53,750 nt of DNA from Coriobacteriaceae bacterium (GTDB lineage Bacteria > Actinomycetota > Coriobacteriia > Anaerosomatales > D1FN1-002). The notes under the pieces were generated by a model. That model was not told the origin of the DNA. It did not search any database and saw only the letters and a list, made by a program, of their open reading frames with translations. Shown here piece by piece: positions 9,223-18,426 of the stretch (the first letter of the stretch is position 1; every line of letters begins with the position of its first letter). The stretch is from NCBI GenBank assembly GCA_013824215.1, contig PNNM01000001.1, forward strand, positions 1 through 53,750, given 5' to 3'. A program made the translations under genes and the position numbers.

Positions 9223-10257
9223 ATGTCCGACGCCGGCCGCGAGGACATCAAAGCGCTCGGCCGGGAGGAGCTCGGCCGTGCGCTGTCGGGACTGGGCCAG
9301 CCCGCCTATCGCACGGGACAGATCCTCGCCTGGCTCCACGCACGTGGGGTACGCAGCTTCGACGAGATGACCGACCTGCCCGCGGCGCTTCGCGCGGAGC
9401 TGGCCGGGCGTTTCGACGTCAACGTGCCCTCACTCGCGGAATGCCAGGTCTCTCGCGACGGCACGCGCAAGTACCTGTGGCGTCTGGCGGACGGGGTGAC
9501 GGTCGAATCGGTGGGGCTTCCCGAGAGCGACCGGCTCACCGTGTGCTTCTCCACGCAGGCCGGCTGCGCGATGGGGTGCGCGTTCTGCGCGACCGGTCGC
9601 GGCGGTCTCGTCCGCGACCTCGTCGCCGGCGAGATGGTCGATCAGGTGAGGCTCGTGGCGGAGGATCTCGGCGTCCGGGCGACAGGCGCCGTCGCCATGG
9701 GCCAGGGCGAGCCGTTCGCGAACTACGACGCGACCCTCGCGGCCTTGCGCCTGATGAACTCACCCGACGGCCTCGGGATCGGCGCCCGCCACCTCACCGT
9801 CTCGACATGCGGATTGCCGGAGCGCATCCGCGCTTTCGCCTCCGAACCCGAGCAGTTCACGCTCGCGATCTCGCTGCACTCGGCGGTCCAAGCGACCCGC
9901 GACTCGCTCATGCCCGGCGTCGCCGGGATCCCCCTCGGCGACCTGCGACGGGCGGTGGCCGACTACGCGGATCGCACCGGCCGCCGACCGACCTTCGAGT
10001 ATGCGCTGGTCGGAGGCGTGAACGACTCCGCCGGGGAGCTCCGGGCGCTCGTAGCCTTCTGCTCCGGGTCGCTGTGCCACGTCAACCTCATCCCCGCCAA
10101 CCCCGTGGAGGGCTCGGGTCTGCGGCGCGCGCCGGCCGACCGGGGCCGTGTCTTCGCCGAGGCGCTCGCGAGGGCAGGGGTGGAGACCTCGCTCAGACGG
10201 GAGCGCGGCGCCGACATCGACGCGGCATGCGGACAGCTCCGGCAGAGGAGCGGCTGA
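9223..10257 (+). CDS. rlmN: Dual-specificity 23S rRNA/tRNA adenine-C2 methyltransferase RlmN
   Basis: A radical-SAM methyltransferase of 344 residues that makes 2-methyladenosine in 23S rRNA and some tRNAs. The iron-sulfur motif CAMGCAFC (Cys115, Cys119, Cys122) is present. The SAM-binding motif reads GQGEPFANYD, where GMGEP is more common. The C-terminal methyl-carrying cysteine is in DIDAACGQL (Cys336). The N-terminal helical domain with YRTGQILAWLH is typical. Start ATG 9223 follows the rubrerythrin stop by five bases; no strong ribosome site is seen, which suggests coupling. It converges on the guanine-deaminase-like gene. Confidence 0.95.
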   Translation: MSDAGREDIKALGREELGRALSGLGQPAYRTGQILAWLHARGVRSFDEMTDLPAALRAELAGRFDVNVPSLAECQVSRDGTRKYLWRLADGVTVESVGLPESDRLTVCFSTQAGCAMGCAFCATGRGGLVRDLVAGEMVDQVRLVAEDLGVRATGAVAMGQGEPFANYDATLAALRLMNSPDGLGIGARHLTVSTCGLPERIRAFASEPEQFTLAISLHSAVQATRDSLMPGVAGIPLGDLRRAVADYADRTGRRPTFEYALVGGVNDSAGELRALVAFCSGSLCHVNLIPANPVEGSGLRRAPADRGRVFAEALARAGVETSLRRERGADIDAACGQLRQRSG

Positions 10258-10287
10258 GTCCGCTTCCCCCGCACCGTGCCTAGGGTC

Positions 10288-10761
10288 TCAGTAGCGGAGC
10301 CTGTCCGGGTCCGCGGCCCACTCGTCGAGAACCGCGCTCGCCTCGTCCGCCAGCAGACGCTCCGAGGGCAGCTCGCGCTGCGCCGGGGCGAGGGCCACCT
10401 CGCGGTGGAGCCTGACGTCGTCGAAGCCGATCCTCGCGGCGTCCTCGGCGGTGTTCGCGTAGTAGACACGGTCCAGCCGCGCCCAGTAGACGGCCGCCAG
10501 ACACATGGGGCACGGCTCGCACGTCGTGTAGATGACCGCCCCTTCCAGCGAGAACACGCCGAGCCGCTCGCACGCGGCACGGATCGCGACCACCTCCGCG
10601 TGAGCGGTGGGATCGTTGTCGCCGGTGACCCGGTTCCACCCTTCGCCCACGATCTCGCCGTCCATGACCACCACCGCCCCGAACGGGCCGCCGTCACCGT
10701 CCCCCATCCGGGCGCGACTGAGGGCGATGGCGTGTCGCATGAAGTCCTCGTGGCTCGGCAT
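10288..10761 (-). CDS. guaD: Guanine deaminase-like nucleobase deaminase
   Basis: A cytidine-deaminase-fold enzyme of 157 residues. The zinc site is HAEV (His54, Glu56) plus CEPCPMC (Cys84, Cys87). The overall match to bacterial GuaD is close: DPTAHAEV, AAVYWARLDRVYYAN, ARIGFDD and an aromatic C-terminal end (RLRY), which covers the active site in GuaD. It would convert guanine to xanthine in purine salvage. A tRNA adenosine deaminase (TadA) is the alternative, but the C-terminus argues against it. I start at ATG 10761 with a purine-rich GAGGGGG upstream, rather than 10824. The gap of about 155 bases to addA holds no gene that I can support. Confidence 0.88.
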   Translation of the reverse strand: MPSHEDFMRHAIALSRARMGDGDGGPFGAVVVMDGEIVGEGWNRVTGDNDPTAHAEVVAIRAACERLGVFSLEGAVIYTTCEPCPMCLAAVYWARLDRVYYANTAEDAARIGFDDVRLHREVALAPAQRELPSERLLADEASAVLDEWAADPDRLRY

Positions 10762-10917
10762 GCCGCCCCCTCGTCTCCTCGGCCGATACGGCGTGTTCGT
10801 GTGGCGATCGCCCGCCGCGAGCATATCCGACGCGGGCGCTCATGCTGCCCCCTCACCGCCACGCGACCCCCGAGAAGATACCCGCGCGCACCGGTGGGGC
10901 CGCGGACGGACGCGCAG

Positions 10918-13900
10918 CTAGCACCCCGGCCGATCGACCGGGCACAGCCCCCCCAGCGCCACGCACTCCCCGCAGACGTCGGCTCGGTACGTCTCGAGCG
11001 GTGCGTACTCCCCCCGCTCCATCGCTACCACGCGCCCGCCGATCTCGGCGCGTATCGCGTCGGCCTCTTCGGCCCGGAACTCGAGGTCGACGGTCCGCGC
11101 CTCCAACTCGACGAAGACGAACCTCGCGCGCACCCGCTGCGCGCCGGCCGCGAAGGCGGCGAGCGCATAGCAGCGCGCCTGCAGTCCGTACGCCTCGCGC
11201 TGGTGCTCTGACAGCGACCACCCGGGGTCGCGCCCGGTCTTGTAGTCCACGACGAGCGCGTCGCTGCCTGTCCATGCGAGCAGGTCCATGCTCCCGACGA
11301 GCCTGACCGGACCGAGCGGCAAGCCGAACGGGTGCTCGCGTGAGACGCGCTCGGCCGTCGCCACCTCCGAGGCGACCTCCGAGGTCCGATACGCGGCCAC
11401 CGCGGTCCGAAGCCGGTCGGCCTCCCCTTCGGACAACCCGAAGCGCGTCATGGCGGCCTCGACGGGCCCGTCTCCCGCTCCCGCCTCGAGCACCGAGTGC
11501 ACCGCCTTGCCGAGCTCCGTCGCGCGGGCCTGGGCCGGATCGCGGAGCGCGGCGAGCCCGAGTACGTTCTGGATGTAGAACCGGTACGGGCACGCGTCGT
11601 ACGACTTGAGTGACGAGTACGAGACGGTCTCGGGCAGCAGCACGGGCCCGGCGCAGACCGCCACCGCCTTCATGGACCGCTCCGCGGCGTCCTCGGCGCG
11701 GTCCAGCGCGTCAGACACGGGAACGGCGAGCGACGAGGTTCCCTCCGGCGACCGGCGCGCGGCGGGGGCGTCGGGCGAGCCGGCGTCGACGAGCGTCCAA
11801 GGCACGCGCAGCCCCGACCCGAGAACGAGCTCGGCGGTGGCCTCCGGAGCCCCGAAGGCCCGGAAGAACGGATGCAGGTGGGTGTCCGCGCGCGGCGCGC
11901 TCGTCTTGGCGTTCGCGGGGGTGGAGCCCACGAGGAAGAGCGCCTCCCGGGCGCGCGTGCACGCCACGTAGGCGATCCTCAACTCCTCCTCTCGCGAACG
12001 TTCCTGCGAGGCCTCTCGCAGCCGCTCGTAACCCGGGCCGGCCACGCGATCCAGTCCCGACCCGTCGGATGGGAAACGGATCCCGAGCATCGGGCGCCCG
12101 TCCAGCCGGTCGACCAAGAAGTGCGGGGCCTCCCGATCGTTCGCCCCCTTGCCGAGGTCCGCGAAGAACACCACGGGGAACTCCAGGCCCTTGGCACTGT
12201 GGACGCTCATGATCCGCACCGCGGCCTCTTCGGTGGCGAGCGGGGCGGCCGCCTCGCGCGACACGTGCCGCTCGTGCTCGTCGAGGTAGGCCAGGAACGC
12301 ACCCGGGTCGCCCGGCGTGAGCGCCTCCCATTCGGCCGCCATGCGGACCAGTTTGAGTACGTTGCGCCACTCGCGAGCACCCTCGCGACCGGAAGCCAGC
12401 AGAGTCAGGTCGTAGTCGAACTGCGCTGCCGCCTCGCGCAGGAGGTCCGCCACCGAGCAGCGGGTCAGGCTTCCCCGGAGGCCGACGAGGACCTCTATCG
12501 CGGCGCTGAGACGCTGCGCCTGCTCCCGCGTGACCCCTTCGGCCTTGCCCCGGGAGGCGGGGACCACCGCCTTCCACAGGGGTGTCCTGCGACCGGTGTC
12601 GTTCGCGAGGCGCCTGATCGCCATGAGTGTGTCGTCATCGAGGCCGACGAGCGGACCCCCGAGCACGCGCACGAGGGCCTCATCGTCCTCCGGCAGCACG
12701 AGCACCTTGAGCAGTGCGCGCAGATCGGTGACGACAGCGGAGCCGAAGAACAGCTCGCCCGAGGCGAGGTAGACGTCCACTCCCCGGTCGCGGATCGCCT
12801 CGGCATAGACGGGGGCGTTGGTCATCGCGCGGAGCAGGACCACGATCCCGGCCGGGTCGACGCCCCGGTCAACGAGCTCCCGCACGCGCAGCGCGACCTC
12901 GCGCGCCTCGGCCTCGCGGGGTCTCAGCGCCCCCGCCGTCCTGCCGTCGACCACGACGGCCTCGATGCGCGGGAGCCCGTCCGGCCAAGCCTCGGTGACC
13001 CCGCCCTCACGGAACGGCTCCAACCGCATGAGAGACTCCCCGAAGAACGCGTCGCCGGAGAAGACCTCGTTGACGAAGTCGAGCACCTCGGGGTGGGAGC
13101 GGAAGTTCCTCGCGAGCGGCAGGCGCCGGTCGACCTCCGAGGCAAGCCGCTCGAACAGACCCACGTCGGCGTAGCGCCACGCGTAGATCGCCTGCTTGTC
13201 GTCGCCTACGACGCACAGGTTGCCGTCTCGGATCGGCTCGACCACGTTCATCTGCAGTCCGTTGGTGTCCTGGAACTCGTCGATCATGAGCAGCTTGAAC
13301 GCGTCACGGTACCGGCGCGCCGTCGGAGGTGAATCCTGGAACAGCCGCGCTGTGGCATCCGCGACGTCGGCGAAGTCCATGACACCCCGTGCCTGCTTGG
13401 CGATGGTGTAGCGGCCGTCGAACTCCCTCACGAGCGCGACGAACGCGGCGGCGTGGGGAGCCAGTGCCAGACCGGCGACCGCCTCCACCGCGACCTGGAG
13501 CGCGTCCTTGGCCGCGCGCGCGAGCTCGGCGGGCTTGGCACCCGCGTTGAACTTCACCGAGGTCAGGGATATGAGCAGCTCCCGCCCGTCGTCCGGGCTG
13601 ATGGGGGCGGATGCGGAGGCCAGGCTCTCTAGGACCGCGCCGCAGGCCTCGTGGTTGGCGCACCGGGTCGGCACGTCCAGCCCGCACGCTTCGATCCCGT
13701 CGCGGAACATCCCGGCGGCGGTCCTCAGCCCGCTCAGCGCCGGCTCGAGGTCGGCGGCCAGCGGCTCGATCTCCTGCACGGACAGTCCCATCCGGCGCAC
13801 GCGCTCGTGCGTGTCCGAGACGCATCGCCTCAGCGTGTCGGCCCCGTACATCTCGAGCAGCGCGAACGCCCCGCCGCCGTGTTGGCGGCAGCAGCGCAGC

Positions 13901-14319
13901 ACATCACTCAGCGCCTGGTCACGAAGGATCCCGGCCTCCACCTCGGAGATGGTGCGGAAGTAGGGGTCTACGCCGGCCTCGAGCGCGTGGCGTCTGAGGA
14001 TCCGGTTGCAGAACGAGTCGATCGTCGAGATCCACGCCTCATCCACCCGCCGCGCGAGTGCGGGCCGGGCCGCCTCGGACACGACTACGCGGCGGACACG
14101 CTCCGCCAGCTCCGCGGCCGCTTTGCGGGTGAACGTTATCGCGAGCACCTCGTCCACCGAGGCGCGCGCGGACGTGCCGTCGTCCGGCGAGACCGCGTAC
14201 GCGAACCGCCTCGCCAGCACGGTGGTCTTGCCGGAGCCGGCACCCGCGGCGATGACGACATCACCGTCGAGCGCGCGGATAGCCGCAAGCTGTTCCGCGG
14301 TGGGCTCGAGCGAGCTCAT
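10918..14319 (-). CDS. addA: UvrD/AddA-type helicase with C-terminal PD-(D/E)XK nuclease and cysteine cluster
   Basis: A 1,133-residue superfamily 1A helicase-nuclease for double-strand break end resection. Helicase motifs: Walker A AAGAGSGKTT (near 30), DEFQDTN (motif II), MSVHSAKGLEF (motif V) and AYVACTRAREALF (motif VI). The C-terminal nuclease has ELGKAVHSVLEAG and VVDYKTGRD (near 1023). Unusually for AddA, the nuclease region also has DACPYRF (near 908) and a terminal CGEC...C...C cluster, the pattern of an iron-sulfur staple more typical of AddB or AdnA. ATG 14319 overlaps the addB stop (ATGA), so both are co-translated. An AdnB/RecB-like name would also be defensible. Confidence 0.88.
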   Translation of the reverse strand: MSSLEPTAEQLAAIRALDGDVVIAAGAGSGKTTVLARRFAYAVSPDDGTSARASVDEVLAITFTRKAAAELAERVRRVVVSEAARPALARRVDEAWISTIDSFCNRILRRHALEAGVDPYFRTISEVEAGILRDQALSDVLRCCRQHGGGAFALLEMYGADTLRRCVSDTHERVRRMGLSVQEIEPLAADLEPALSGLRTAAGMFRDGIEACGLDVPTRCANHEACGAVLESLASASAPISPDDGRELLISLTSVKFNAGAKPAELARAAKDALQVAVEAVAGLALAPHAAAFVALVREFDGRYTIAKQARGVMDFADVADATARLFQDSPPTARRYRDAFKLLMIDEFQDTNGLQMNVVEPIRDGNLCVVGDDKQAIYAWRYADVGLFERLASEVDRRLPLARNFRSHPEVLDFVNEVFSGDAFFGESLMRLEPFREGGVTEAWPDGLPRIEAVVVDGRTAGALRPREAEAREVALRVRELVDRGVDPAGIVVLLRAMTNAPVYAEAIRDRGVDVYLASGELFFGSAVVTDLRALLKVLVLPEDDEALVRVLGGPLVGLDDDTLMAIRRLANDTGRRTPLWKAVVPASRGKAEGVTREQAQRLSAAIEVLVGLRGSLTRCSVADLLREAAAQFDYDLTLLASGREGAREWRNVLKLVRMAAEWEALTPGDPGAFLAYLDEHERHVSREAAAPLATEEAAVRIMSVHSAKGLEFPVVFFADLGKGANDREAPHFLVDRLDGRPMLGIRFPSDGSGLDRVAGPGYERLREASQERSREEELRIAYVACTRAREALFLVGSTPANAKTSAPRADTHLHPFFRAFGAPEATAELVLGSGLRVPWTLVDAGSPDAPAARRSPEGTSSLAVPVSDALDRAEDAAERSMKAVAVCAGPVLLPETVSYSSLKSYDACPYRFYIQNVLGLAALRDPAQARATELGKAVHSVLEAGAGDGPVEAAMTRFGLSEGEADRLRTAVAAYRTSEVASEVATAERVSREHPFGLPLGPVRLVGSMDLLAWTGSDALVVDYKTGRDPGWSLSEHQREAYGLQARCYALAAFAAGAQRVRARFVFVELEARTVDLEFRAEEADAIRAEIGGRVVAMERGEYAPLETYRADVCGECVALGGLCPVDRPGC

Positions 14320-17171
14320 GCGCCATCACCGCCGCACATGCCTTGCGCCGGGCAATACCTGCAACGGCCGGCGGCGGCGGCTCTCCCGATCCGCCCCGAG
14401 CGAATGCTCGCGACAGCCGCCGCCGCCGCCTGCACAGCTCGATCGACCACGGCATCGAAGGCCGGCTCGTCGACCGCGTCGCTCCTGCTCACACCCCCAT
14501 GGACCGCACCGTCCAGATACGGTCCCCGGAACTTGGCGCCGGATGTGGTGCCCAGCCCCGCGTAGAGCCCCCCGACCACACGCAGGCCGAGCAGCCGCCG
14601 GACCGCCGCCACGTAGAGCGGCACCTGGAGCACGGGTTCCGAGTCGTACTCGGCGGGTGTGCTCACACCGCCGTACTTGTAGTCGATGACAAGTGCGTTG
14701 CCGTGTCCGTCGACATCGATCCGGTCTATTCGGCCCGACATCGCGAAATCGCCGAGGTCGACCTCGGGCGCGGCGCTCTTGTACGGCCCGAAGGACCACT
14801 CGACGTGCGCGGGCGCGAAACCCTCGAGCGTGCCTGCCTCAGCGCGCAGGTGGCGCAGCACGCGCGCCCGGACGGTCATGCCAACCTCGTCCGCCAGGTG
14901 CTCGGGCACCTCCCCCTCACGCAGCGCGACGCGCATCGCCGCGTCGACCGCGGCCGGGTCCGCTTCCGGACGGCGTCCCGTCCCGCACAAGGGCCGGTAG
15001 ATCTCCTTCAGGGCCGCGTGCGCCACCCGGCCGTACACGAGGCCGTCCACCTCGAAGTCGACGGACTCCATGTGAAGACACCGGGAGACGAACCAGCGAT
15101 ACGGGCAGCCCGCGTATCTCTCGAGTTCTCCGGCCGCGAAGCACGTGCGCTCGGCAAGTTCCCGCAGGTTGGTCGGCTCCGTGAGCACGCCTGTGCGCGA
15201 TCGGCTGCGCGCGTGCGCCACCGCCACGCGCGCTTCCGTCACCTCCACGCCCGCGTCCGCGGAACAGACGGCCATCGCCACCGTCCTCAGTCCGCGGCGC
15301 AGGGAGTTGCTCGCATGCTCGCCGAGCGCGACCTCGGCCATCCCACTGGCGCGGTCGCACACGAGGGGCGCCTCGTCCTCCGCCTCTAGGCCCACAGGCC
15401 GGTAGAAGTCCCGCAGCTCCTCCCAGAAGACCGAGGGTCCGAGTGGCGATCCGCTCGAGTCCGCTGTCTGCCGGCTCACTACGAGATGGCTCCTCGCCTG
15501 GGTGATCGCGTCGTAGAAGAGCGCTCGCTCCGCCGGTGCTCCACCCCACGTCGGCGGATCCGAACCCACCGAGCCGAACAGCGCGGCCACGTCGGCGGAC
15601 CCGAGCGCGTCCTCGCGGAGCGCGGGGAACTCGCCGGACACCAGACCCGCGACGATGACGGCCTCGAAACGCCGTCCGCGCACGCGCTCGACCCCCATGA
15701 CCTGCACGCGACCAGACCGTTCCGCTTCTCCTGTGGCGACCTCGAGGTCCGTGAGGACGGCACACAGCTCAGCTGCTGAGATGGCGATATCTTCTAGCGC
15801 GACGAGATCGGCGAGGGCCGTCATGACCGCCCGGTGGGCGGCGACGTCCGGGTCCGCCTCCGAGACCGGGCATCCGTCTCGCCCGTAGGCGGCGACCAGC
15901 ATGCCGTTCAGGATCCCGCTCCATGCTCGCGCTGCGTCCGCAGGCCCCGTCCTCGCTCCCGCCGAGCGGGCGCGCTCGAGGGCCTTGCCGGCCGGTCCGG
16001 TGAGCGCGCTCAACCCGGGCTCCAGGCCCGTCCCTCGGGTGACTCCCCGCTCGCGCCATCGGCGCTCGATCGCGACGACCTGCGCCGGCGACGCCCCCGA
16101 GTACGCGGACCGCAGGAAGCCGAGCACCTCCTCCCGCCCGCCGCTCGCGCAGAAACCGACGAGCGAGGAGAAGGCCCTGCCCAAAGGTGTTGCCGCGAAC
16201 GGGATCACCACGTCGTAGTCCGCTTCGATCCCGGCCTCCGCCAACGCGTGCCGCAGGACCGGGACGTGCGCTTCCGGTCTCCGGTAGACGACCGCGATGC
16301 GCTCGGCCGGGATCCCGTGCTCGATCCGGAACCGCAGCACTTCGGCGGCGATGCGATCCGCTTCGGCCTCATCCCCCTCGGCGGACGAGAAGACGACGTC
16401 GCCGCCCGGAGGCGCGGGCTCGGGGCCGGCGAAGAGCCCGGCCTCGATGCGGCGCAGCTCCTCCGAGGGAGTGTGGTCCGTCACGGCGGTCATCCGGACA
16501 TGCTCGCCGAGCGCCGCGAGCCGGCCTACGAGCGCGCTGACGGCTTCGGTCGGGGGGAACCCCTCCTCCCATGTGAACGTCACGAGGATGTCCGCGCCCG
16601 CCGCCGACAAGCTCCCGAGCGCGGCCTCCTGCCCGACCGTCAGGTCCGTGAACCGGTGCACCGCGACGGGGTGCACCGGCAGCGACCCGTTCCTCTCGAG
16701 GATCCCCACGATCTCGCCCGGCTCGATCATGCCGCGTCGCTGGAGTTCGGAGGCGTAGCTCGAGACCATCCCGCCGATCCCGCTCGATCCTGCGGCCTGC
16801 CTCCAGCGCTCCCCGGCGGCGTCCGCAAGGCCTTCGACCACGCGCCCGGCAAGGCGTGTCATGCCGCGCCTCTCGGGCGTGCCTTCCGCACCGGCCAGAT
16901 CGCGCAGCATGAGCGCGCGCTGGGTGGGCGTGACGACAGCGCGCCCGTCCCCGGCCCGCTCCCAAGCATCGCGCAGGAACCGCTCGAAGCGCGTGACGGT
17001 CAGGCCCGTCGGGCAGTCAGCCGCGAGCTCGGCGCGCGCGCGGGAGACGTCGGCGCGCGTGGGGAGGAGCAGCAACGGCTCGTCTCCGCGCGCCACGGAG
17101 TCGAGCAGGAACCGGCGCACCTCTCCGCTCCTGCCCGTGTTCGCGCGTCCTGTCAGCAACCTCAGTGGCAT
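14316..17171 (-). CDS. addB: AddB-type helicase-nuclease subunit with Fe-S PD-(D/E)XK domain
   Basis: A 951-residue partner of the AddA-like helicase. The N-terminus has LLTGRANTGRS, a Walker A loop in which the expected lysine is arginine, so ATP hydrolysis here may be weakened or lost. The C-terminal nuclease has YAGCPYRW (near 690), GRVAHAALKEIY and VIDYKYGG (near 830). It ends in CRYCPAQGMC, giving the four cysteines of the known AddB iron-sulfur cluster. The start at ATG 17171 lacks a strong ribosome site. It would load onto broken DNA ends together with AddA; the unit lies just left of the origin genes. Confidence 0.87.
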   Translation of the reverse strand: MPLRLLTGRANTGRSGEVRRFLLDSVARGDEPLLLLPTRADVSRARAELAADCPTGLTVTRFERFLRDAWERAGDGRAVVTPTQRALMLRDLAGAEGTPERRGMTRLAGRVVEGLADAAGERWRQAAGSSGIGGMVSSYASELQRRGMIEPGEIVGILERNGSLPVHPVAVHRFTDLTVGQEAALGSLSAAGADILVTFTWEEGFPPTEAVSALVGRLAALGEHVRMTAVTDHTPSEELRRIEAGLFAGPEPAPPGGDVVFSSAEGDEAEADRIAAEVLRFRIEHGIPAERIAVVYRRPEAHVPVLRHALAEAGIEADYDVVIPFAATPLGRAFSSLVGFCASGGREEVLGFLRSAYSGASPAQVVAIERRWRERGVTRGTGLEPGLSALTGPAGKALERARSAGARTGPADAARAWSGILNGMLVAAYGRDGCPVSEADPDVAAHRAVMTALADLVALEDIAISAAELCAVLTDLEVATGEAERSGRVQVMGVERVRGRRFEAVIVAGLVSGEFPALREDALGSADVAALFGSVGSDPPTWGGAPAERALFYDAITQARSHLVVSRQTADSSGSPLGPSVFWEELRDFYRPVGLEAEDEAPLVCDRASGMAEVALGEHASNSLRRGLRTVAMAVCSADAGVEVTEARVAVAHARSRSRTGVLTEPTNLRELAERTCFAAGELERYAGCPYRWFVSRCLHMESVDFEVDGLVYGRVAHAALKEIYRPLCGTGRRPEADPAAVDAAMRVALREGEVPEHLADEVGMTVRARVLRHLRAEAGTLEGFAPAHVEWSFGPYKSAAPEVDLGDFAMSGRIDRIDVDGHGNALVIDYKYGGVSTPAEYDSEPVLQVPLYVAAVRRLLGLRVVGGLYAGLGTTSGAKFRGPYLDGAVHGGVSRSDAVDEPAFDAVVDRAVQAAAAAVASIRSGRIGRAAAAGRCRYCPAQGMCGGDGA

Positions 17172-17257
17172 GTCGCCGCTGCGCGTCGGCCCCCGAGTTA
17201 AGACGCCGACGCCCCTCCCTTCGCGTCAGACAGGGACGCTACGCCCCGGCTCTGACA

Positions 17258-17560
17258 TCACAGGGTGGGTTGCGTGCGCGTATAGCGCTGGACGCCCTCG
17301 CGAAGCTCCCGCACCTTCCGCCAGGCGAGTTCCTCGTCCCGACCGAGGTAGTGGTCGACCCGGTCGTGGACGACACCTGCGGCCGCCTCCGCCCTCTCGG
17401 CGACGATCCGTGCCGCCTCCGCCATGCGCGCGGCCTCGTCCACGAGTCGCCGGCGTGTCCGCGTCCCGGGCGCGGGCGCGAACAGGATGCCCGCGAGCAG
17501 CCCCAGCCCGAACCCGAAGACCAAGCCGATGACGAGTCCTGCCGGGTACCCGCGCCTCAC
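17258..17560 (-). CDS. YtxH-like small membrane protein
   Basis: A 100-residue protein with one N-terminal TM helix (about 7-28) rich in glycine (VIGLVFGFGLGLLAGILFAP), followed by a charged, helical Arg/Glu/Ala region. That layout, including the APAPGTRTRR after the helix, is typical of the YtxH family (function unknown, often stress-linked). It starts at GTG 17560, overlapping the parB stop (GTGA), so it is read with parAB. The conserved linkage to parB here does not by itself show a role in segregation. The 86 bases between it and addB contain no supported gene. Confidence 0.8.
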   Translation of the reverse strand: MRRGYPAGLVIGLVFGFGLGLLAGILFAPAPGTRTRRRLVDEAARMAEAARIVAERAEAAAGVVHDRVDHYLGRDEELAWRKVRELREGVQRYTRTQPTL

Positions 17561-18426
17561 GGCACATCACCGTCCCGCATCGCTTCGCCGCCCGTGAGCA
17601 GCCTGAACACGCGCTCGAGATCGTCCTCGGTATGGAAGTCGATCTCTATCTTGCCCTTCGCGGCGGTCTGCCGCACGCGGACGCCGGTCCCCAGGAGCCG
17701 CCTGAGTTTGCGCGCCACGATCTTGAACGACTTGGGCGCCGGCGTCCTGTGGGCACGCTCGGCCTGTCCCGCCGCGTAGAGCCGCGCGAGGTTCTCCGTC
17801 TCGCGCACCGACAACCCCTGCTCGGCGACCTTCGCGGCGAGATCCGCTCGCGCCGTCTCGTCCGGGACTCCGAGGATCGCCCTGCCGTGACCGGCACTCA
17901 GTCTGCCCTCGTAGACCATCGTCTGGACGTCGTCGGGCAGGTCGAGCAGGCGGAGCGCGTTGGTCACCGCGGAGCGGGACTTGCTGACTTTATCTGCCAG
18001 TTCGGCCTGCGTCATCTGGTGCTCGGAGAGCAGCCGCTTGTACCCCCTGGCCTCCTCCATCGGGTTGAGGTCCTCGCGCTGGAGGTTCTCGATCAGCGCG
18101 AACTGGAGCGCCTCGCTCTCGCCCATGCTCCGGACGCGTACCGGGACGCGCTCGAGACCGGCCTCCTTGGCCGCCCTCCATCGCCGCTCGCCGGCGACGA
18201 TCTGGTACCCCTCGCCGTGGGGGCGGACCAGGATGGGCTGGAGGATCCCGACCTTGCGCACCGAATCCGCGAGCTCGGCGATCCCCTCGTCGTCCATCGC
18301 GGTGCGAGGTTGCTTGGGATTGGGCGCGATGGTGTGCAGCGGGAGTTCGTGCTCCTCGCCCACCGCCTCCTGCGAGCTCGGGATCAGCGCGGACAGGCCG
18401 CGCCCGAGCCCTCTCCTGCTAGGCAC
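17557..18426 (-). CDS. parB: Chromosome-partitioning protein ParB
   Basis: A 289-residue ParB/Spo0J CTPase clamp that binds parS and spreads to help segregate the origin. The N-terminal domain has NPKQPR, the CTP-binding GERRWRAA (79-86) and ENLQREDLNP (113-122). The central helix-turn-helix region (about 130-170) contains MTQAELADKVSKSRSAVTNALRLL. The C-terminal dimer domain is at about 235-289. GTG 18426 overlaps the end of parA by eight bases. Two perfect parS sites lie about 1.6 kb upstream near rsmG. Confidence 0.97.
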   Translation of the reverse strand: MPSRRGLGRGLSALIPSSQEAVGEEHELPLHTIAPNPKQPRTAMDDEGIAELADSVRKVGILQPILVRPHGEGYQIVAGERRWRAAKEAGLERVPVRVRSMGESEALQFALIENLQREDLNPMEEARGYKRLLSEHQMTQAELADKVSKSRSAVTNALRLLDLPDDVQTMVYEGRLSAGHGRAILGVPDETARADLAAKVAEQGLSVRETENLARLYAAGQAERAHRTPAPKSFKIVARKLRRLLGTGVRVRQTAAKGKIEIDFHTEDDLERVFRLLTGGEAMRDGDVP

